A DNA stretch of 64,000 nucleotides from Tubulanus polymorphus (GCF_964204645.1 NC_134027.1:23982485-24046484), one strand, 5' to 3'. Counted from the stretch's first letter, positions 34,788 to 46,565 are shown. Translations and numbers: made by a program. Notes: generated from the sequence alone by a model not told the origin.

Positions 34788-35792
34788 TTAAGTTCCATAG
34801 CGACAATGGTTGCAAAATGTGTTGCGGGCAATGTGTCTAAACTTGACACTAGACAGACAATACAGAAAAAAATTTACACAAGAGTCAATTTGTGATAAAA
34901 GATGTTGCAAAGTGGTCAAAAGCATGTTCCTGATGTTCATCAAAGCAAGAATTCGGGATGCTATCGATGGACTTTCACAAACAAGGTATATAATCACTGA
35001 GGACAGGGCTAACATTGTAGCCTGTGTATCACCTCCAGTTACGACTGACGATGACTTGGACATAGTTTTACGTTGTGATGTTGCTCTGATTACGATTCTG
35101 ATCAACGCAATATTAGTAATCGAGAGAAATGCGAACGGCATCGCTATGATCAATACAATGTATGTTGAGCGACCAGCCACCCTTCCAGCAGGAAGAACAC
35201 CCTGGCCTAACATCATACGATTATACAACGGACAATCGTTGTATCTAGGTATCAGGGTGTTATAACGCCAACGATACACATGTGTCAAAAAACAGAATGT
35301 AAACAGACCCACGACAAAGAACGTACATTTTTTTTTGGTAATGAAAGCTCGGGATTTCAGCGGGAACGACAGTTGCAACCAGCGCTCAATACTGATCATA
35401 GCTATCAGCCAGTTTCGATACATCTTAACGGTCAAATTGGTTATTGTTGTGTAATATCTCGCATAAGGGCCGAGAAAATAACTATCGAGATAGTGATAAT
35501 TAATGTATCCCAATTCCCAAAGTCCTTTATAATCTCCAAGGCTGGAAAAACATAAATTGACAACGAGATAAAATGAATCGACGACAGCGAGGACGCTAAG
35601 CAGGTAGTATGTAGCGACCACGCTCGAGTACATGCGTCTCAGGATAATAAAACTCAAATAGTTGAGGACTAAACCGATCACACTTACAACTGTACCACCG
35701 AAGGCTCGAATATACAATTGGTATTCTCCATTCTTCCAGAAACGTTCACTGAAACACTCGTGGATTGTGTTAGATTGATTATTGTCGGACAT
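34788..35792 (-). CDS. Rhodopsin-type GPCR 1, FMRFamide-receptor-like
   Basis: A single exon of 334 residues with seven hydrophobic segments. Class A landmarks: GLVLN with N1.50 at residue 44, LAVVD with D2.50 at 72, ERW at 136-138 in place of DRY, and NFFLY in TM7 in place of NPxxY. The N-terminus is short with no signal peptide. The third loop (SQRKTMSKSSS) is basic and Ser-rich. The overall look is that of invertebrate peptide receptors related to FMRFamide receptors; the ligand is unknown and could be a peptide. About nine in ten residues match GPCR 3 and slightly fewer GPCR 2. It lies on the same strand as the secreted genes. The lack of introns fits retroduplication or the usual state of such expanded families. 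Confidence 0.8.
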   Translation of the reverse strand: MSDNNQSNTIHECFSERFWKNGEYQLYIRAFGGTVVSVIGLVLNYLSFIILRRMYSSVVATYYLLSVLAVVDSFYLVVNLCFSSLGDYKGLWELGYINYHYLDSYFLGPYARYYTTITNLTVKMYRNWLIAMISIERWLQLSFPLKSRAFITKKKCTFFVVGLFTFCFLTHVYRWRYNTLIPRYNDCPLYNRMMLGQGVLPAGRVAGRSTYIVLIIAMPFAFLSITNIALIRIVIRATSQRKTMSKSSSVVTGGDTQATMLALSSVIIYLVCESPSIASRILALMNIRNMLLTTLQHLLSQIDSCVNFFLYCLSSVKFRHIARNTFCNHCRYGT

Positions 35793-37101
35793 TCTAAAAC
35801 TATCAATTTGGTCTCGTTTATTTTCTATTGTGTGAGTCGGATACGCATATTACGCTTTCGTAAGCTTTCACATTTCATAATCATGTCATCTAGAAATAAT
35901 GAGCTCGCGCATCTATCATTAAATGTATTCAGTGTAGACATGAATGAATAGAAAGATTATCCCCCAGGCATATCGGCTTCTGAAACAGAGTTTCATCAAG
36001 ATTATTTCCCAGTTAAAAAATCACGAACACAATATACCGACTCTTATAGTGTATATATGTGTGATTATAATCGATTCACGTGTATTTTACCTCGGGATCA
36101 GAGGATATGATCGCGAACAAACCGTACTCATATTCTTACCGGATTCAGATACTCAATAGGATATATAGATGTGTCTTGATGAGGTTGTGCTCTTTTATGG
36201 CATCCGAAATCACTATTTGGCTACATAAAAAAGAATCAAACGTCCGCCCCGATATATTACATATATTACACCCCTCGGTTTGATCCCATGGATCAGTAGG
36301 GGTCGAGACACCCTCTGCTTTTATTCTTTGACTTCTTTCGACAAAGGTTCTCATGTTTTCTCTATAACTTGCTTTTTTCGGATCTATTACATATGTTATT
36401 TGCGATAGTTTCCAGTATATATGTGTTAACTTGTAGGTTTTTTACTTCATGTATGATTTAATGATATGATATTGAGTACTTTTATTATGTACTTTAAACT
36501 AACAGTACTTTACATCAATCTTTCCTCTTTAAAGCTTTGCACATATTGTATTCTGCTGATTCTTTCCCGTGTTATCTTTGTTCCATTGACTATCATGTAA
36601 TTTGATTATGATTAATAAACCTTTAAAGATGAAAAGTAAAGAAACCAGAAGATGCTGCGTTCGAATATGTTTTGTCCTCTTAGTCTTTTGCTCCTTTAAA
36701 CCCGATTCTTATGAATTCAGCTTTGAAAATATGTCGAATGCCACCATCAGATTATGTATTCATACAATTTACACGTACCGCAGTATCTTCTATTACAAGC
36801 AAGAAAATAGTCCTACAAAACCGAAATTTCCATTCGACTTCGACAAAATTCTGTAAATTCGCATGGTGGTTGGGATGAGAAAATCACTTCAATCAATAAT
36901 AAATGATTCACTATTTCAAGATAAAAGATAACGTAACTAACTAGAATACATCGCTTTTAATTTTACCGGTATTTTATTTTTGCCACGTATTTAGAATAAC
37001 ACTTAGACAGTCTACATCTCAAAAATCGATGAAATTGGAAGTGAAATGATTACTTGTTAAAACATGACACCAAATTATTTCACAAGCAGATTTTCCGCAG
37101 A
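35793..37101. other. Shared 5' flank of GPCR 1 and 3' flank of the short VWC-like gene
   Basis: Apart from the doubtful ORF at 36629 this stretch holds no gene. It is repeated at 43971-45379. AATAAA on the minus strand at 36973-36978 is the likely poly(A) signal of the VWC-like gene ending at 37102. Confidence 0.6.
36629..36856 (+). CDS. Doubtful small ORF, copy 1
   Basis: 75 codons starting MKSKETRRCC, with a hydrophobic stretch CFVLLVFC and Cys residues. Its duplicate at 44908-45135 keeps the frame. The two differ at nine bases, six changing residues, which is close to neutral expectation. No promoter was recognised. It may be a short secreted peptide or chance. Confidence 0.2.
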   Translation: MKSKETRRCCVRICFVLLVFCSFKPDSYEFSFENMSNATIRLCIHTIYTYRSIFYYKQENSPTKPKFPFDFDKIL

Positions 37102-38019
37102 TTATTCAACTTGTACTTCACTAGTGGGGCTCTGATTGGCATTGGCAACATTGCCACACTGGTTGTTATACGAACTAAATCTACAATCAAACATTTTGAA
37201 TTATAATCACATTTACGGATTCAGTTTCGAAATTCTTTAAGAATTTGAAAAGGCTTACTGAGCGCAGGAAGCGGTTCCACCGTCGCGACCTCCGCAGGTA
37301 CATTTTTCGGTACAGTCGCCATTCACCTCCTCGTATTCGCCCGTAGCTGCATTGAGACTAGAATCGGGGAACCTCTCTACTGTACACGCACCTGTTAGTG
37401 GACATTACAATTTCAAATCATTAATTCATTCATAGATTCATCAACCAGTCTATGAAATTATTCACCAAATACAAAATTTCATTTATCCATAAATCAACTA
37501 GCATTAGGCGTTAAGATCGGCAAAGCGGTCCGTCATTTACTTTTACTTGTCGTTCTCGCCGATTTAAAGCTAAATTTTCTAGAATATTCATCAATCCTTC
37601 AAAACCGTGTAAAATGGATTTGAAAACGATGATTTATCTGGACTGCACAACCCTACTGATTCGATTAAAACATATTTGAGGTATGCACACCCAAAATTAA
37701 GCGAAATATCCAGACAAGATCGTGGACAATCAAAAATAAATAGACTTTACCCTTACCAGTACGCGAGTTTGATCGAATCAAAACGATATACACGAAAGCG
37801 TCGCACGATTTTTTGATAATTCAAATCGAACAATTAGAAAAACATAACTAGAAATTTGACTGGAGCATTTTATTGGGACACCTTGCGGTGTCTTAAGGCA
37901 AAGTGAAATTTCCAGTTATGTCTTGTGTGTGAATTAGAATTCATCTTACCGGGTTCCTGCCATGTGGCTGCTTCAGTAGCACCAGCGAATACCACACAAA
38001 CCAATACGGCGAAATACAT
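37102..38019 (-). CDS. Short secreted VWC-like (half-domain) protein, copy 1
   Basis: Three exons: 37950-38019, 37259-37391 and 37102-37180; GT-AG, phases 1 and 2, 93 residues. The signal peptide is MYFAVLVCVVFAGATEAA. Exon 2 has the ACTVERFPDSSLNAATGEYE start and the CTEKCTC pattern, homologous to exon 2 of the long genes. Exon 3 is unrelated to theirs: 26 codons with one cysteine (YNNQCG) and a polar tail. The mature protein thus keeps only the first half of a VWC domain, with six cysteines. It is probably a separately folding secreted peptide; function unknown. TATA box at 38077-38082. Its upstream neighbour block leads to GPCR 2. Confidence 0.8.
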
Positions 38020-38076
38020 GATGAAATTCTGTCCACACGTTTGAGTCGAGTGACAAAAATACGTGAAAACTGACCG

Positions 38077-38082
38077 TTTATA
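38077..38082 (-). promoter_or_regulatory. TATA box of the short VWC-like gene
   Basis: TATAAA in GATATAAACGGTCA, 58 bp upstream of the ATG at 38019. The sequence 38053-38360 matches the MAM gene promoter at 32530-32840, including a vestige of the 39-bp minisatellite. Confidence 0.7.
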
Positions 38083-40247
38083 TCGTATACCGGTACATAA
38101 ATTTTTGAAGTGTTTGAATGAATCTGATTTTCATTGATAGCATGTTCTCTGTTTTGTTCGATAGAACGAATATTTTTTCGATATTTCCAGCCCAAAGCTA
38201 TATTAAATCAATAACATATCTGGGTGCCGAATAGAATTTTCAGACTAAATAAATCCCAAGACCAATTCAACCTTCGTTTTGATGCACATCTCACTTAAAT
38301 AACAGTGGAACTGGATTTTGAGTCACATAAACGCACACAACTGTGGAACTGAGTCCGGATGGAATGTTTTGCCTGTCTGACATCCTAAACATCTATTCTG
38401 CTGGTTCTAAAATAATGGTACTGACAATTTCTGATACTGGAAATTCATAATTTTCTTTTTCTGTATGTACGTATCATACGTTAGTGCATGCTTTTGGAAT
38501 ATTTCGAATATAGAAGAACATTTGAGACATATTGCATGGGCGGCATACGTGTAGGCCTATAACAAAGCGAAACAAATCAATTATATCCGTTCACTAAAAC
38601 AGCTCAAGCAATATATTCAAATTAAGTATGTAAATATCGACTCGCTGGTATTTACAATGCTATTAAGTATTGTCGCAATTTAAACATTGGATCGGATTTG
38701 CGATGTGCCATGAATCAGGTGATTTCTAAACGAACGCTGTGACCGTACATGACTGGTTGGATTGAAAGTTATAAATTTAGATATGGTAACATAAAATTGA
38801 TCGACACACTGTTCTTCAGAACAGTTTTTTTTAAACAGTTACGTGCTCACAGATGCAATCTCGGGCATTCTTTTACTTCAATTTCTCATCAAACAGAACA
38901 GGTTTAACTACGGATAATCTAAGCTTATTTTACAGGATACTGCTGTATGCACTGTATGTATACACTCAGCCACGGCACGAACCCCTGCCACAGTAGACCT
39001 GGTGCGCCGGTACATGCGCAGCTTTGCCGCGCTTATACTTGCGGCACCAATCAGATTGCTCGTTGAATAATCGCCGAGGCAAATTTCACGGAAGAACTAT
39101 AAATGGTAAAACCTGGACTAAAATAAAATGGGATTTCTTATTGGCTATAATGACATAATCTAAGCTGCGCGTGTAGCTGCGCCCTCGGTCTAGCAGGGGT
39201 TCGGGGGTTCGTACGGCAATCTCGGTGCCATCAGGTTCGAATACCTGCCAGGGTAGGATGCATCGATCCATATATGGACATTTGAACGGGTTCAGCCGAA
39301 GTCTTCGGCTAAGGAAAAACAACTGCTGTTGACGGTGAATGTGTTTCTTATCGTATGCACAATAAGTATCGTAAAAATGCGTCAGTTTTGTCGGGGCATA
39401 ATGAAAAAAACTGAGCTTACCTATTGACTACTTTTACACTTGTTGATCGGCTTTTTAGAAGAAAAAGTCTACTACAAAATGAATCATCTGATGTGCATGG
39501 ACATAACTATCAAAAGTAATTTTTATCACATCTATGAACTATCGATACTTTATGTTAAATGGTACACCGTATCATCACTAGTGGATAGCCGTAACATTGG
39601 TGGATAGATGTTTATTTGAACCCGGACATCTTACTCGACATCGCACGTAGTTCAAACCCTTTCGCTGCGTATGACGTTGGATCGACGCCATGTATACGGC
39701 AAATCGATTCGAGTTGTAAGGAAAAGTCTATCTTTTTGTTCTACAGAAAGCGAAAGAAAATTCACTAGTTCTTGGTGTATTCTTTCAATCATTTGACTCT
39801 ATGGTTTTATCAATTTTAACTTTTGGGGCTGAAGTTTGAGGGTTCAAAAAGTTGCAATCTATTATCGATTTTGACTTTAAGGGCTGAGGTATTGGTGCAA
39901 TGAACACGTACAATCTGTTAACAACTGCCTTACTTATGATTAATCTGTTTTACAAATATTCCGGATAATTAGAAAATAAGATACATATATATCCAATTCC
40001 AGCAATAACCTTGATAGTCGCTGTTTCGCTATTTATGCATTCCAGTCATCAAATAACAGTTCAGCCCATTTAATTTAAGACGTTTGGAACTTAATATACA
40101 ATAAATTTATCAAATTTGTGAAAAATATCGATAAAAAGATAATCATTTCAAACTTGTATTCATAGTTGAGTTGACTGTAATTCATGTCCAAATTAGGGCT
40201 GTATCTGATTGTCAACATAGTCACTAGATTTAGTTTTATCTTGTTCC

Positions 40248-41273
40248 TTAGCGACAATGGTTGCAAAATGTATTGCGGGCAATTTGTCTAAACTTGACGC
40301 TAGACAGACAATACAGAAAAAAATTTACACAGGAGTCAATTTGCGATAGGAAGTGTTGCAAAGTATTCAAAAGTATGTTCCGGCCGTTCATAAAAGCAAG
40401 AATTCGGGATGCTATCGTTGGACTTTCACAAATAAGGTAAATAATCACTGCGGACAGGGCTAACATTGTAGCGTGTGTGTCACCTGCAGTTCCGACTGAC
40501 GATGACTTGGACATCTTTTTACGTTGTGATGTTGCTCTGATTACGATTCTGATCAACGCGATATTAGTAATTGAGAGAAATGCGAACGGCATCGTTACGA
40601 CGAATATGATGTTTGTTAAACGACCAGCCAACCTTCCAGCAGGAAGAACACCCTGGCCTAACATTATACGATTAAACAACGGACAATCATTGTATCTAGG
40701 TATCAGGGTGTTAAAACGCCAACGATACACGTGTGTCAAAAAACAAAATATAAACAGACCCACGACAGAGAACGTACATCTTTTTTGAGTAATGAAAGCT
40801 CGGGATTTCAGCGGGAACGACAGTTGCAACCAACGCTCAATACTGATCATAGCTATCAACCAGTTCCGGTACATCTTAACGGTCATATTGGATATTGATG
40901 TGTAATATTTGGAATAAGGGCCGAGAAAATAACTATCGAGGTAGTGATAATTAATGTAGCCCAATTCCCAAAGTCCTATAAAATCTGAAATGCTGGTTAA
41001 ACAAAAATTGACAACGAGATAGAATGAATCGACGACAGCGAGGATGCTGAGCAGGTAGTATGTAGCGACCACGCTCGAGTACATGCGTCTCAAAATAATA
41101 AAACTCACACAATTGAGGACTAAACCGGTCACGCTTACAACTGTAAAACCGAAGGCTCGAATATACAATTCGTATTCTCGAATATCCCAAAAACGTTGAC
41201 TAAAACACTCGTGAATTGTGTTAGATTGATTATTGTCATACAGTCTAAAAACCGTCAATTTGGTCTCATTCAT
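40248..41273 (-). CDS. Rhodopsin-type GPCR 2, FMRFamide-receptor-like
   Basis: 341 residues, single exon, seven hydrophobic segments. The N-terminus (MNETKLTVFRLYDNNQSNT) is longer than in GPCR 1 and 3 because an earlier ATG is in frame; it holds the N-glycosylation sites NET and NQS. It keeps GLVLN, LAVVD, ERW and NFFLY. The C-terminus lacks the final YGT of the paralogs. Differences cluster in extracellular loop 1 (TSISDFIGLW) and the N-terminus (WDIREYELY), where ligand contact would be expected. Ligand unknown. Confidence 0.8.
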   Translation of the reverse strand: MNETKLTVFRLYDNNQSNTIHECFSQRFWDIREYELYIRAFGFTVVSVTGLVLNCVSFIILRRMYSSVVATYYLLSILAVVDSFYLVVNFCLTSISDFIGLWELGYINYHYLDSYFLGPYSKYYTSISNMTVKMYRNWLIAMISIERWLQLSFPLKSRAFITQKRCTFSVVGLFIFCFLTHVYRWRFNTLIPRYNDCPLFNRIMLGQGVLPAGRLAGRLTNIIFVVTMPFAFLSITNIALIRIVIRATSQRKKMSKSSSVGTAGDTHATMLALSAVIIYLICESPTIASRILAFMNGRNILLNTLQHFLSQIDSCVNFFLYCLSSVKFRQIARNTFCNHCR

Positions 41274-42965
41274 GTTCTGTGGAGTCCATCAGATACGAAT
41301 ATTGCGCTTTCGAAAGCTTTCATATTACATGATCATGTCATCTAGAATTAATGAGCTCGCGCATATATCTTTACTCAGGTTTAAGGCTGAAAAGAACTTA
41401 ATGTATTCAGTGTAGACATGAATGAATAGAAAGATTCTCTCCCATGCATATCGGCTTCTAAAGCGGAGTTTCATCAAGATCATTTGCCGTCAAAAAGTTA
41501 CGAACATGATATAATGACTCTTATAGCGTATATAAATGTGTGAATATATTCATCCGATTCACGTGTATTTTACCGAGTTATCAGAGGATATGATCGCAAA
41601 AACTTTTGTATGATTAAACTGTTCCCTTTTCCGAGCAGATTCTAATACTTCATGTAGTTTTTCACTTATTTGACTTTATGGTTTTATCAATTTCAACTTT
41701 TGGGGCCAACATTAGGGGCTGACGTTTGAGGGTTAAAAAAATTACAAATTTTTATCAATTTTTTTAAACTTTGAGGCTGAAGTTTAGGGCCACGAAAACG
41801 TAAGATCAGTTGAACGACTTTAACTCCTTTTCTGTATAAACTATCATAACAGGGAGGAATCTGTTCTAAATCACTCCACGCATCTAATTGGTTTCATACA
41901 TGTATTGGAAGTTCAACTGCAACAGATACTTGTTGCAAGTAGAAATAGGGGAAACTAAAATTGTGAAATGATATCGACCACCCACTTTGGTGAAAATATA
42001 TTGGAATTTGAAAGTCTTTCCTACAATCCGGGAAATATTTCGGAAATTTATTACTTTCAAACTGCACTTCATGTAGCATTTGCCACTGGCAACTTTCTTC
42101 GGCGGTTCTCTTGAAAATCACTATTACCACCCAGTCCCCGTTCAATGCTGACATATCCCCGTTGTATGACGGTATCTGCTGGTTCCCATTTTTGAAAATT
42201 GAAAATTGACCCATGAATACGAGGAAATTTTGAACGCGTACAACTCAGTGAACATATTAGAATAATTTGCCGGTTAGGTAATTATCCCTAATGATCAGTT
42301 ATTTTCATAAGACAGTAGTCCACATAATCTATAATATCTGACCTTAGAATGGGGAGTTTTTAAAAAAATGTGTCTAAATTCTGATTTGGTTTTACTTTTA
42401 TATCATTTACGAACCCACCACATCTGTCGGGCACGAAATGGCCTTCCGAACGAAAACCGGGTTTAACGGTTTATCTCGATATTTTTAATCTCTGAATAAT
42501 TAAAGCAACGCCTTTTCAGACAACATAACTTAACACTGCTTGTTGCAATTTCAAATAAATCCAGGTTGTGATTATCATAGTTGTTTTATGTATGTGAAGC
42601 CATGGAGAGTTTTTTTACAAATGGATTTTACGCTTCAATAAATTATTGGCTTGAAAACTGCCTTAGTTAAGTTATGATTAACTTGCTTTTTTCGAATAAT
42701 CAGAACATTGTCAAGAGAAAGAAATCCCAATTGAAATATAAGATACATGTATATCCAATTCTAGCAGTAACTTAAATAGTCACCATCTACAAAGAGCTTT
42801 TTGTGCATACCGATCATTAAATGACAGCTCAGCCCATTTCATCTGAAACGTTTGGAACTTAATATACAATTTATCAAATTTGTGAAATCTCGATAAAAAG
42901 ATAATCATTTCGAACTTATATTCATAGTTGAGTTGACTGTCTACATGGTCACTAGATTTATTTTA
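41274..42965. other. Spacer between GPCR 2 and GPCR 3
   Basis: No gene is seen. 41650-42240 resembles 54930-55560 and partly the 3' flanks of the GPCRs (the shared GGTTTTATCAATTT followed by CAACTTTTGGGG). A 106-codon ORF at 41894-42214 is broken in the related copy and is not supported. Confidence 0.5.
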
Positions 42966-43970
42966 TTAAGTTCCATAGCGACAATGGTTGCAAAATGTAT
43001 TGCGGGCAATTTGTCTAAACTTGACGCTAGACAGACAATACAGAAAAAAATTTACACAAGAGTCAATTTGCGATAGAAAGTGTTGCAAAGTGTTCAAAAG
43101 TATGTTCCTGATGTTCATCAAAGCAAGAATTCGGGATGCTATCGTTGGACTTTCACAAATAAGGTAAATAATCACTGAGGACAGGGCTAACATTGTAGCC
43201 TGTGTATCACCAGCAGTTCCGACTGTCGATGACTTGGACATCGTTTTACGTTGTGATGTTGCTCTGATTACGATTCTGACCAACGCGATATTAGTAATTG
43301 AGAGAAATGCGAACGGCATCGCTATGATCAATACAATGTTTGTTGAACGACCAGCCAATTTTCCATCCGGATGGACGTCCTGGACAAACATCATACGATT
43401 ATACAACGGACAATCGTTGTATCTAGGTATCAGGGTGTTATAACGCCAACGATACACATGTGTCAAAAAACAGAATATAAACAGACCCACGACAGAGAAC
43501 GTACATCTTTTTTGAGTAATGAAAGCTCGGGATTTCAGCGGGAACGACAGTTGCAACCAACGCTCAATACTGATCATAGCTATTAGCCAGTTTCGATACA
43601 TCTTAACGGTCAAATTGGCTATTGTTGTGTAATATCTCGCATAAGGGCTGAGAAAATGACTATCGAGATAGTGATAATTAATGTAGCCCAATTCCCAAAG
43701 TCCTTTATAATCTCCAAGGCTGGTAAAACATAAATTGATAACGAGATAAAGAGAATCGACGACAGCGAGGATGCTGAGCAGGTAGTATGTAGCGACCACG
43801 CTCGAGTACATGCGTCTCAGAATAATAAAACTCAAACAGTTGAGGACTAAACCGATCACACTTACAAATGTTCCACCGAAGGCTCGAATATACAATTGGT
43901 ATTCTCCATTTTTCCAGAAACGTTCACTGAAACACTCGTGAATTGTGTTAGATTGATTATTGTCGGACAT
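42966..43970 (-). CDS. Rhodopsin-type GPCR 3, FMRFamide-receptor-like
   Basis: 334 residues, same start and end as GPCR 1 (MSDNNQSNT to HCRYGT). Class A landmarks are unchanged. The second extracellular loop reads MMFVQDVHPDGKLAGRS against MMLGQGVLPAGRVAGRS in GPCR 1, a cluster of replacements in a ligand-facing loop. The intracellular side is conserved (ATSQRKTMSKSS). Duplicated with the short VWC-like gene in block beta. Confidence 0.8.
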   Translation of the reverse strand: MSDNNQSNTIHECFSERFWKNGEYQLYIRAFGGTFVSVIGLVLNCLSFIILRRMYSSVVATYYLLSILAVVDSLYLVINLCFTSLGDYKGLWELGYINYHYLDSHFLSPYARYYTTIANLTVKMYRNWLIAMISIERWLQLSFPLKSRAFITQKRCTFSVVGLFIFCFLTHVYRWRYNTLIPRYNDCPLYNRMMFVQDVHPDGKLAGRSTNIVLIIAMPFAFLSITNIALVRIVIRATSQRKTMSKSSTVGTAGDTQATMLALSSVIIYLICESPTIASRILALMNIRNILLNTLQHFLSQIDSCVNFFLYCLSSVKFRQIARNTFCNHCRYGT

Positions 43971-44907
43971 TCTGAAACCGTTAATTTGATCTCGTTTATT
44001 TTCTATTGTGTGAATCGGATACGCATATTACGCTTTCGCAAGTTTTCACATTTCATAATCACGTCATCTAGAAATAATGAGCTCGCGCATCTATCATTAA
44101 ATGTATTCAGTGTAGACATGAATGAATAGAAAGATTATCCCCCAGGCATATCGGCTTCTGAAACGGAGTTTCATCAAGATTATTTCCCAGTTAAAAAATC
44201 ACGAACACAATATACCGACTCTTATAGCGCATAAATGTGTGATAATAATCATCCGATTCACGTGTATTTTACCTCGGGATCAGAGGATATGAAAAAACGA
44301 AAACGTTTACGCGAACAAACCGTGCTCATATTCTGACCGGATTCAGATACTCAATAGGATAAATAGATGTGTCTTGATGAGGTTGTGCTCTTTTATGGCA
44401 TCCGAAATCACTATTTGGCTCCACAAAAAAAATCCGAATCACACGTCCGCCCCGACAGAACGGAGGTTTTGGGCTAGATCCAAAAGGTCATGTGATCAAT
44501 AACGAGAAGGGATTCTCCGATCTGGTAAAATATTACACCCCTTGGTTTGATCCGACGGATCAGTAGGGGTCGAGACACCCTCTGCTTTTATTCTTTGACG
44601 TCTTTCGACAAAGGTTCTCATGTTTTCTCCAGAACTTGCTTTTTTCGGATCTATTACATATGTTACTTGCGATAGTTTCCAGTATATATGTGTTAACGTG
44701 TATCGACGTTTTTTAACTTTATGTTTTTGTGTGATTTAATGATGTGATATTGAGTACTTTTATCATGTACTTTAAACTAACAGTACCTTACATCAATCTT
44801 TCCTCTTTAAAGCTTTGCACATATTGTATTCTGTTGATTCTTTCTCGTGTTATCTTTGTTCCATTGACTATCATGTAATTTAATTGTGATTAATAAAACC
44901 TTTAAAG

Positions 44908-45135
44908 ATGAAAAATAAAGATACTAGAAGATGCTGCGTTCGAATATGTTTTGTCCTCTTAGTCTTTTGCTCCTTTAAACCCGATTCTTATGGATTCAGC
45001 TTTGAAAACATGTCGAATGCCACCATCAGATTATGTATTCATACAATTTACACGTACCACAGTATTTCCTATTACAAGCAAGAAAATAGTCATACAAAAC
45101 CGAAATTTCCATTCGACTTCGACAAAATTCTGTAA
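44908..45135 (+). CDS. Doubtful small ORF, copy 2
   Basis: 75 codons starting MKNKDTRRCC; duplicate of 36629-36856. See that entry for the substitution count. Confidence 0.2.
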   Translation: MKNKDTRRCCVRICFVLLVFCSFKPDSYGFSFENMSNATIRLCIHTIYTYHSISYYKQENSHTKPKFPFDFDKIL

Positions 45136-45379
45136 ATTCGCATGGTGGTTGGGATGAGAAAATCACTTCAATCAATAATAAATGAATCACTATTTCAAGA
45201 TAAAAGATAACGTAACTAACTAGAATACATCGCTTTTAATTTTACCGGTATTTTAATTTTGCTACGTATTTAGAATAAAACTTAGACAGTCTACATCTCA
45301 AATATGGATGAAATTGGAAGTGAAATAATTACTTGTTAAAACATGACACCAAATTATTTCACAAGCAGATTTCCGCAGA

Positions 45380-46241
45380 TTATTCAACTTGTACTTCACT
45401 AGTGGGACTCTGATTGGCATTGGCACCATTGCCACACTGGTTGTTATACGAACTAAATCTACAATCAAACATTTTGAATTATAATCACATTTACGGATTC
45501 AGTTTCGAAATTCTTTAAGAATTAGAAAAGGCTTACTGAGCGCAGGAAGCGGTTCCACCGTCGCGACCTCCGCAGGTACATTTTTCGGTACAGTCGCCAT
45601 TCACCTCCTCGTATTCGCCCGTAGCCGCATTGAGACTAGAATCGGGGAACCTCTCTACTGTACACGCACCTGTTAGTGGACATTACAATTTCAAATCATT
45701 AATTCATTCATAGATTCATCAACCAGTCTATGAAATCATTCACCAAATACAAAATTTCATTTATCCATAAATCAACTAGCATTAGGCGTTAAGATCGGCA
45801 AAGCGGTCCGTCCTTTACTTTCCTGTCGTTCTCGCCGATATAAAGCTCAATTTTCTAGAATATTCATCAATCCTTCAAAACAGTGTCAAATGGATTTGAA
45901 AACGATGATTTATCTGGACTGCACAACCCTACTGATTCGATTAAGACCTATCTGAGGTATGCACACCCAAAATTAAGCGAAATATCCCGAAAAGATCGTG
46001 GACAATCAAAAATAAATAGACTTACCCTTACCCTTACCAGTACGCGAGTTTGATCAAATCAAAACATAACTAGAAATCTGACTGGAGCATTTTATTGGGA
46101 CACCTTGCAGTGTCTTAAGGCAGAGTGAAATTTCCAGTTATGTCTTGTGTGTGAATTAGAATTCATCTTACCGGGTTCCTGCCATGTGGCTGCTTCAGTA
46201 GCACCAGCGAATACCACACAAACCAATACAGCGAAATACAT
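45380..46241 (-). CDS. Short secreted VWC-like (half-domain) protein, copy 2
   Basis: Exons 46172-46241, 45537-45669 and 45380-45458; 93 residues, nearly identical to copy 1, all splice sites intact. Two control sites are altered: the TATA region reads CGATAAGATAGCC instead of CGATATAAAC, and the poly(A) block downstream reads AATTAAAATACC in place of AATAAAATACC. The protein is intact, but expression may be weak. Confidence 0.75.
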
Positions 46242-46565
46242 GATGAAATTCTGTCCACGCGTTTTGAGTCGAGTGACAAAAACTCTGATCAAAACTGGCT
46301 ATCTTATCGTACAGCGGTTTCAGATGTTTCGAAAATGTTCAAATTCGATTCTTATCAAGCGAATTCTGATGGATAGAATAGATAATCAGTTAAAAATGTT
46401 AAATGAAGTGAACAGGTTCTTAACCTTTTGGTTTATGCTGCAACAAATAGCCGTGTTATTCTCGAGAAACTAGTAGGCCCTAAAAAAACGGTACCCCGAA
46501 CGAATTTAGTAACCCGAGACGTGCCTGTCTAACCAGTAAGGACTGGCATGAATTAACAGTCTCAC

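Larger units (their letters stand above)
32430..36110. repeat. Segmental duplication alpha, copy 1
   Basis: From the signal exon through the promoter, the 33 kb spacer and GPCR 1 to its 5' flank, this block matches about 38000-41600. Within it 32560-34787 has no gene. It contains the mini-ORF relic with ATT instead of ATG (about 33258), an AC-type repeat with a box-B-like GGTTCGAATACC (about 33930), and 3' flank of GPCR 1. Confidence 0.8.
34600..38050. repeat. Segmental duplication beta, copy 1
   Basis: Contains GPCR 1, its 5' flank, the small ORF and the short VWC-like gene. It matches about 42640-46260 in the same order. It overlaps block alpha, so the region grew by overlapping duplications. 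Confidence 0.8.
38000..41600. repeat. Segmental duplication alpha, copy 2
   Basis: Counterpart of 32430-36110. It carries GPCR 2. About 400 bp of the 33 kb spacer are missing (near 38370). The gene-free part 38083-40247 contains the mini-ORF relic with ATT (about 38625) and the box-B-like repeat at about 39235. Confidence 0.8.
42640..46260. repeat. Segmental duplication beta, copy 2
   Basis: Counterpart of 34600-38050 with GPCR 3, the small ORF and the second short VWC-like gene. The promoter of that gene has diverged. Confidence 0.8.

Noticed and set aside
41894-42214. 106-codon minus-strand ORF
   Set aside because: The related segment at 55.4 kb is frameshifted, and no motif or start context supports it.
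46021-46040. Telomere-like TTACCC repeats
   Set aside because: Only three imperfect units inside an intron of the short VWC-like gene; not a telomeric tract.
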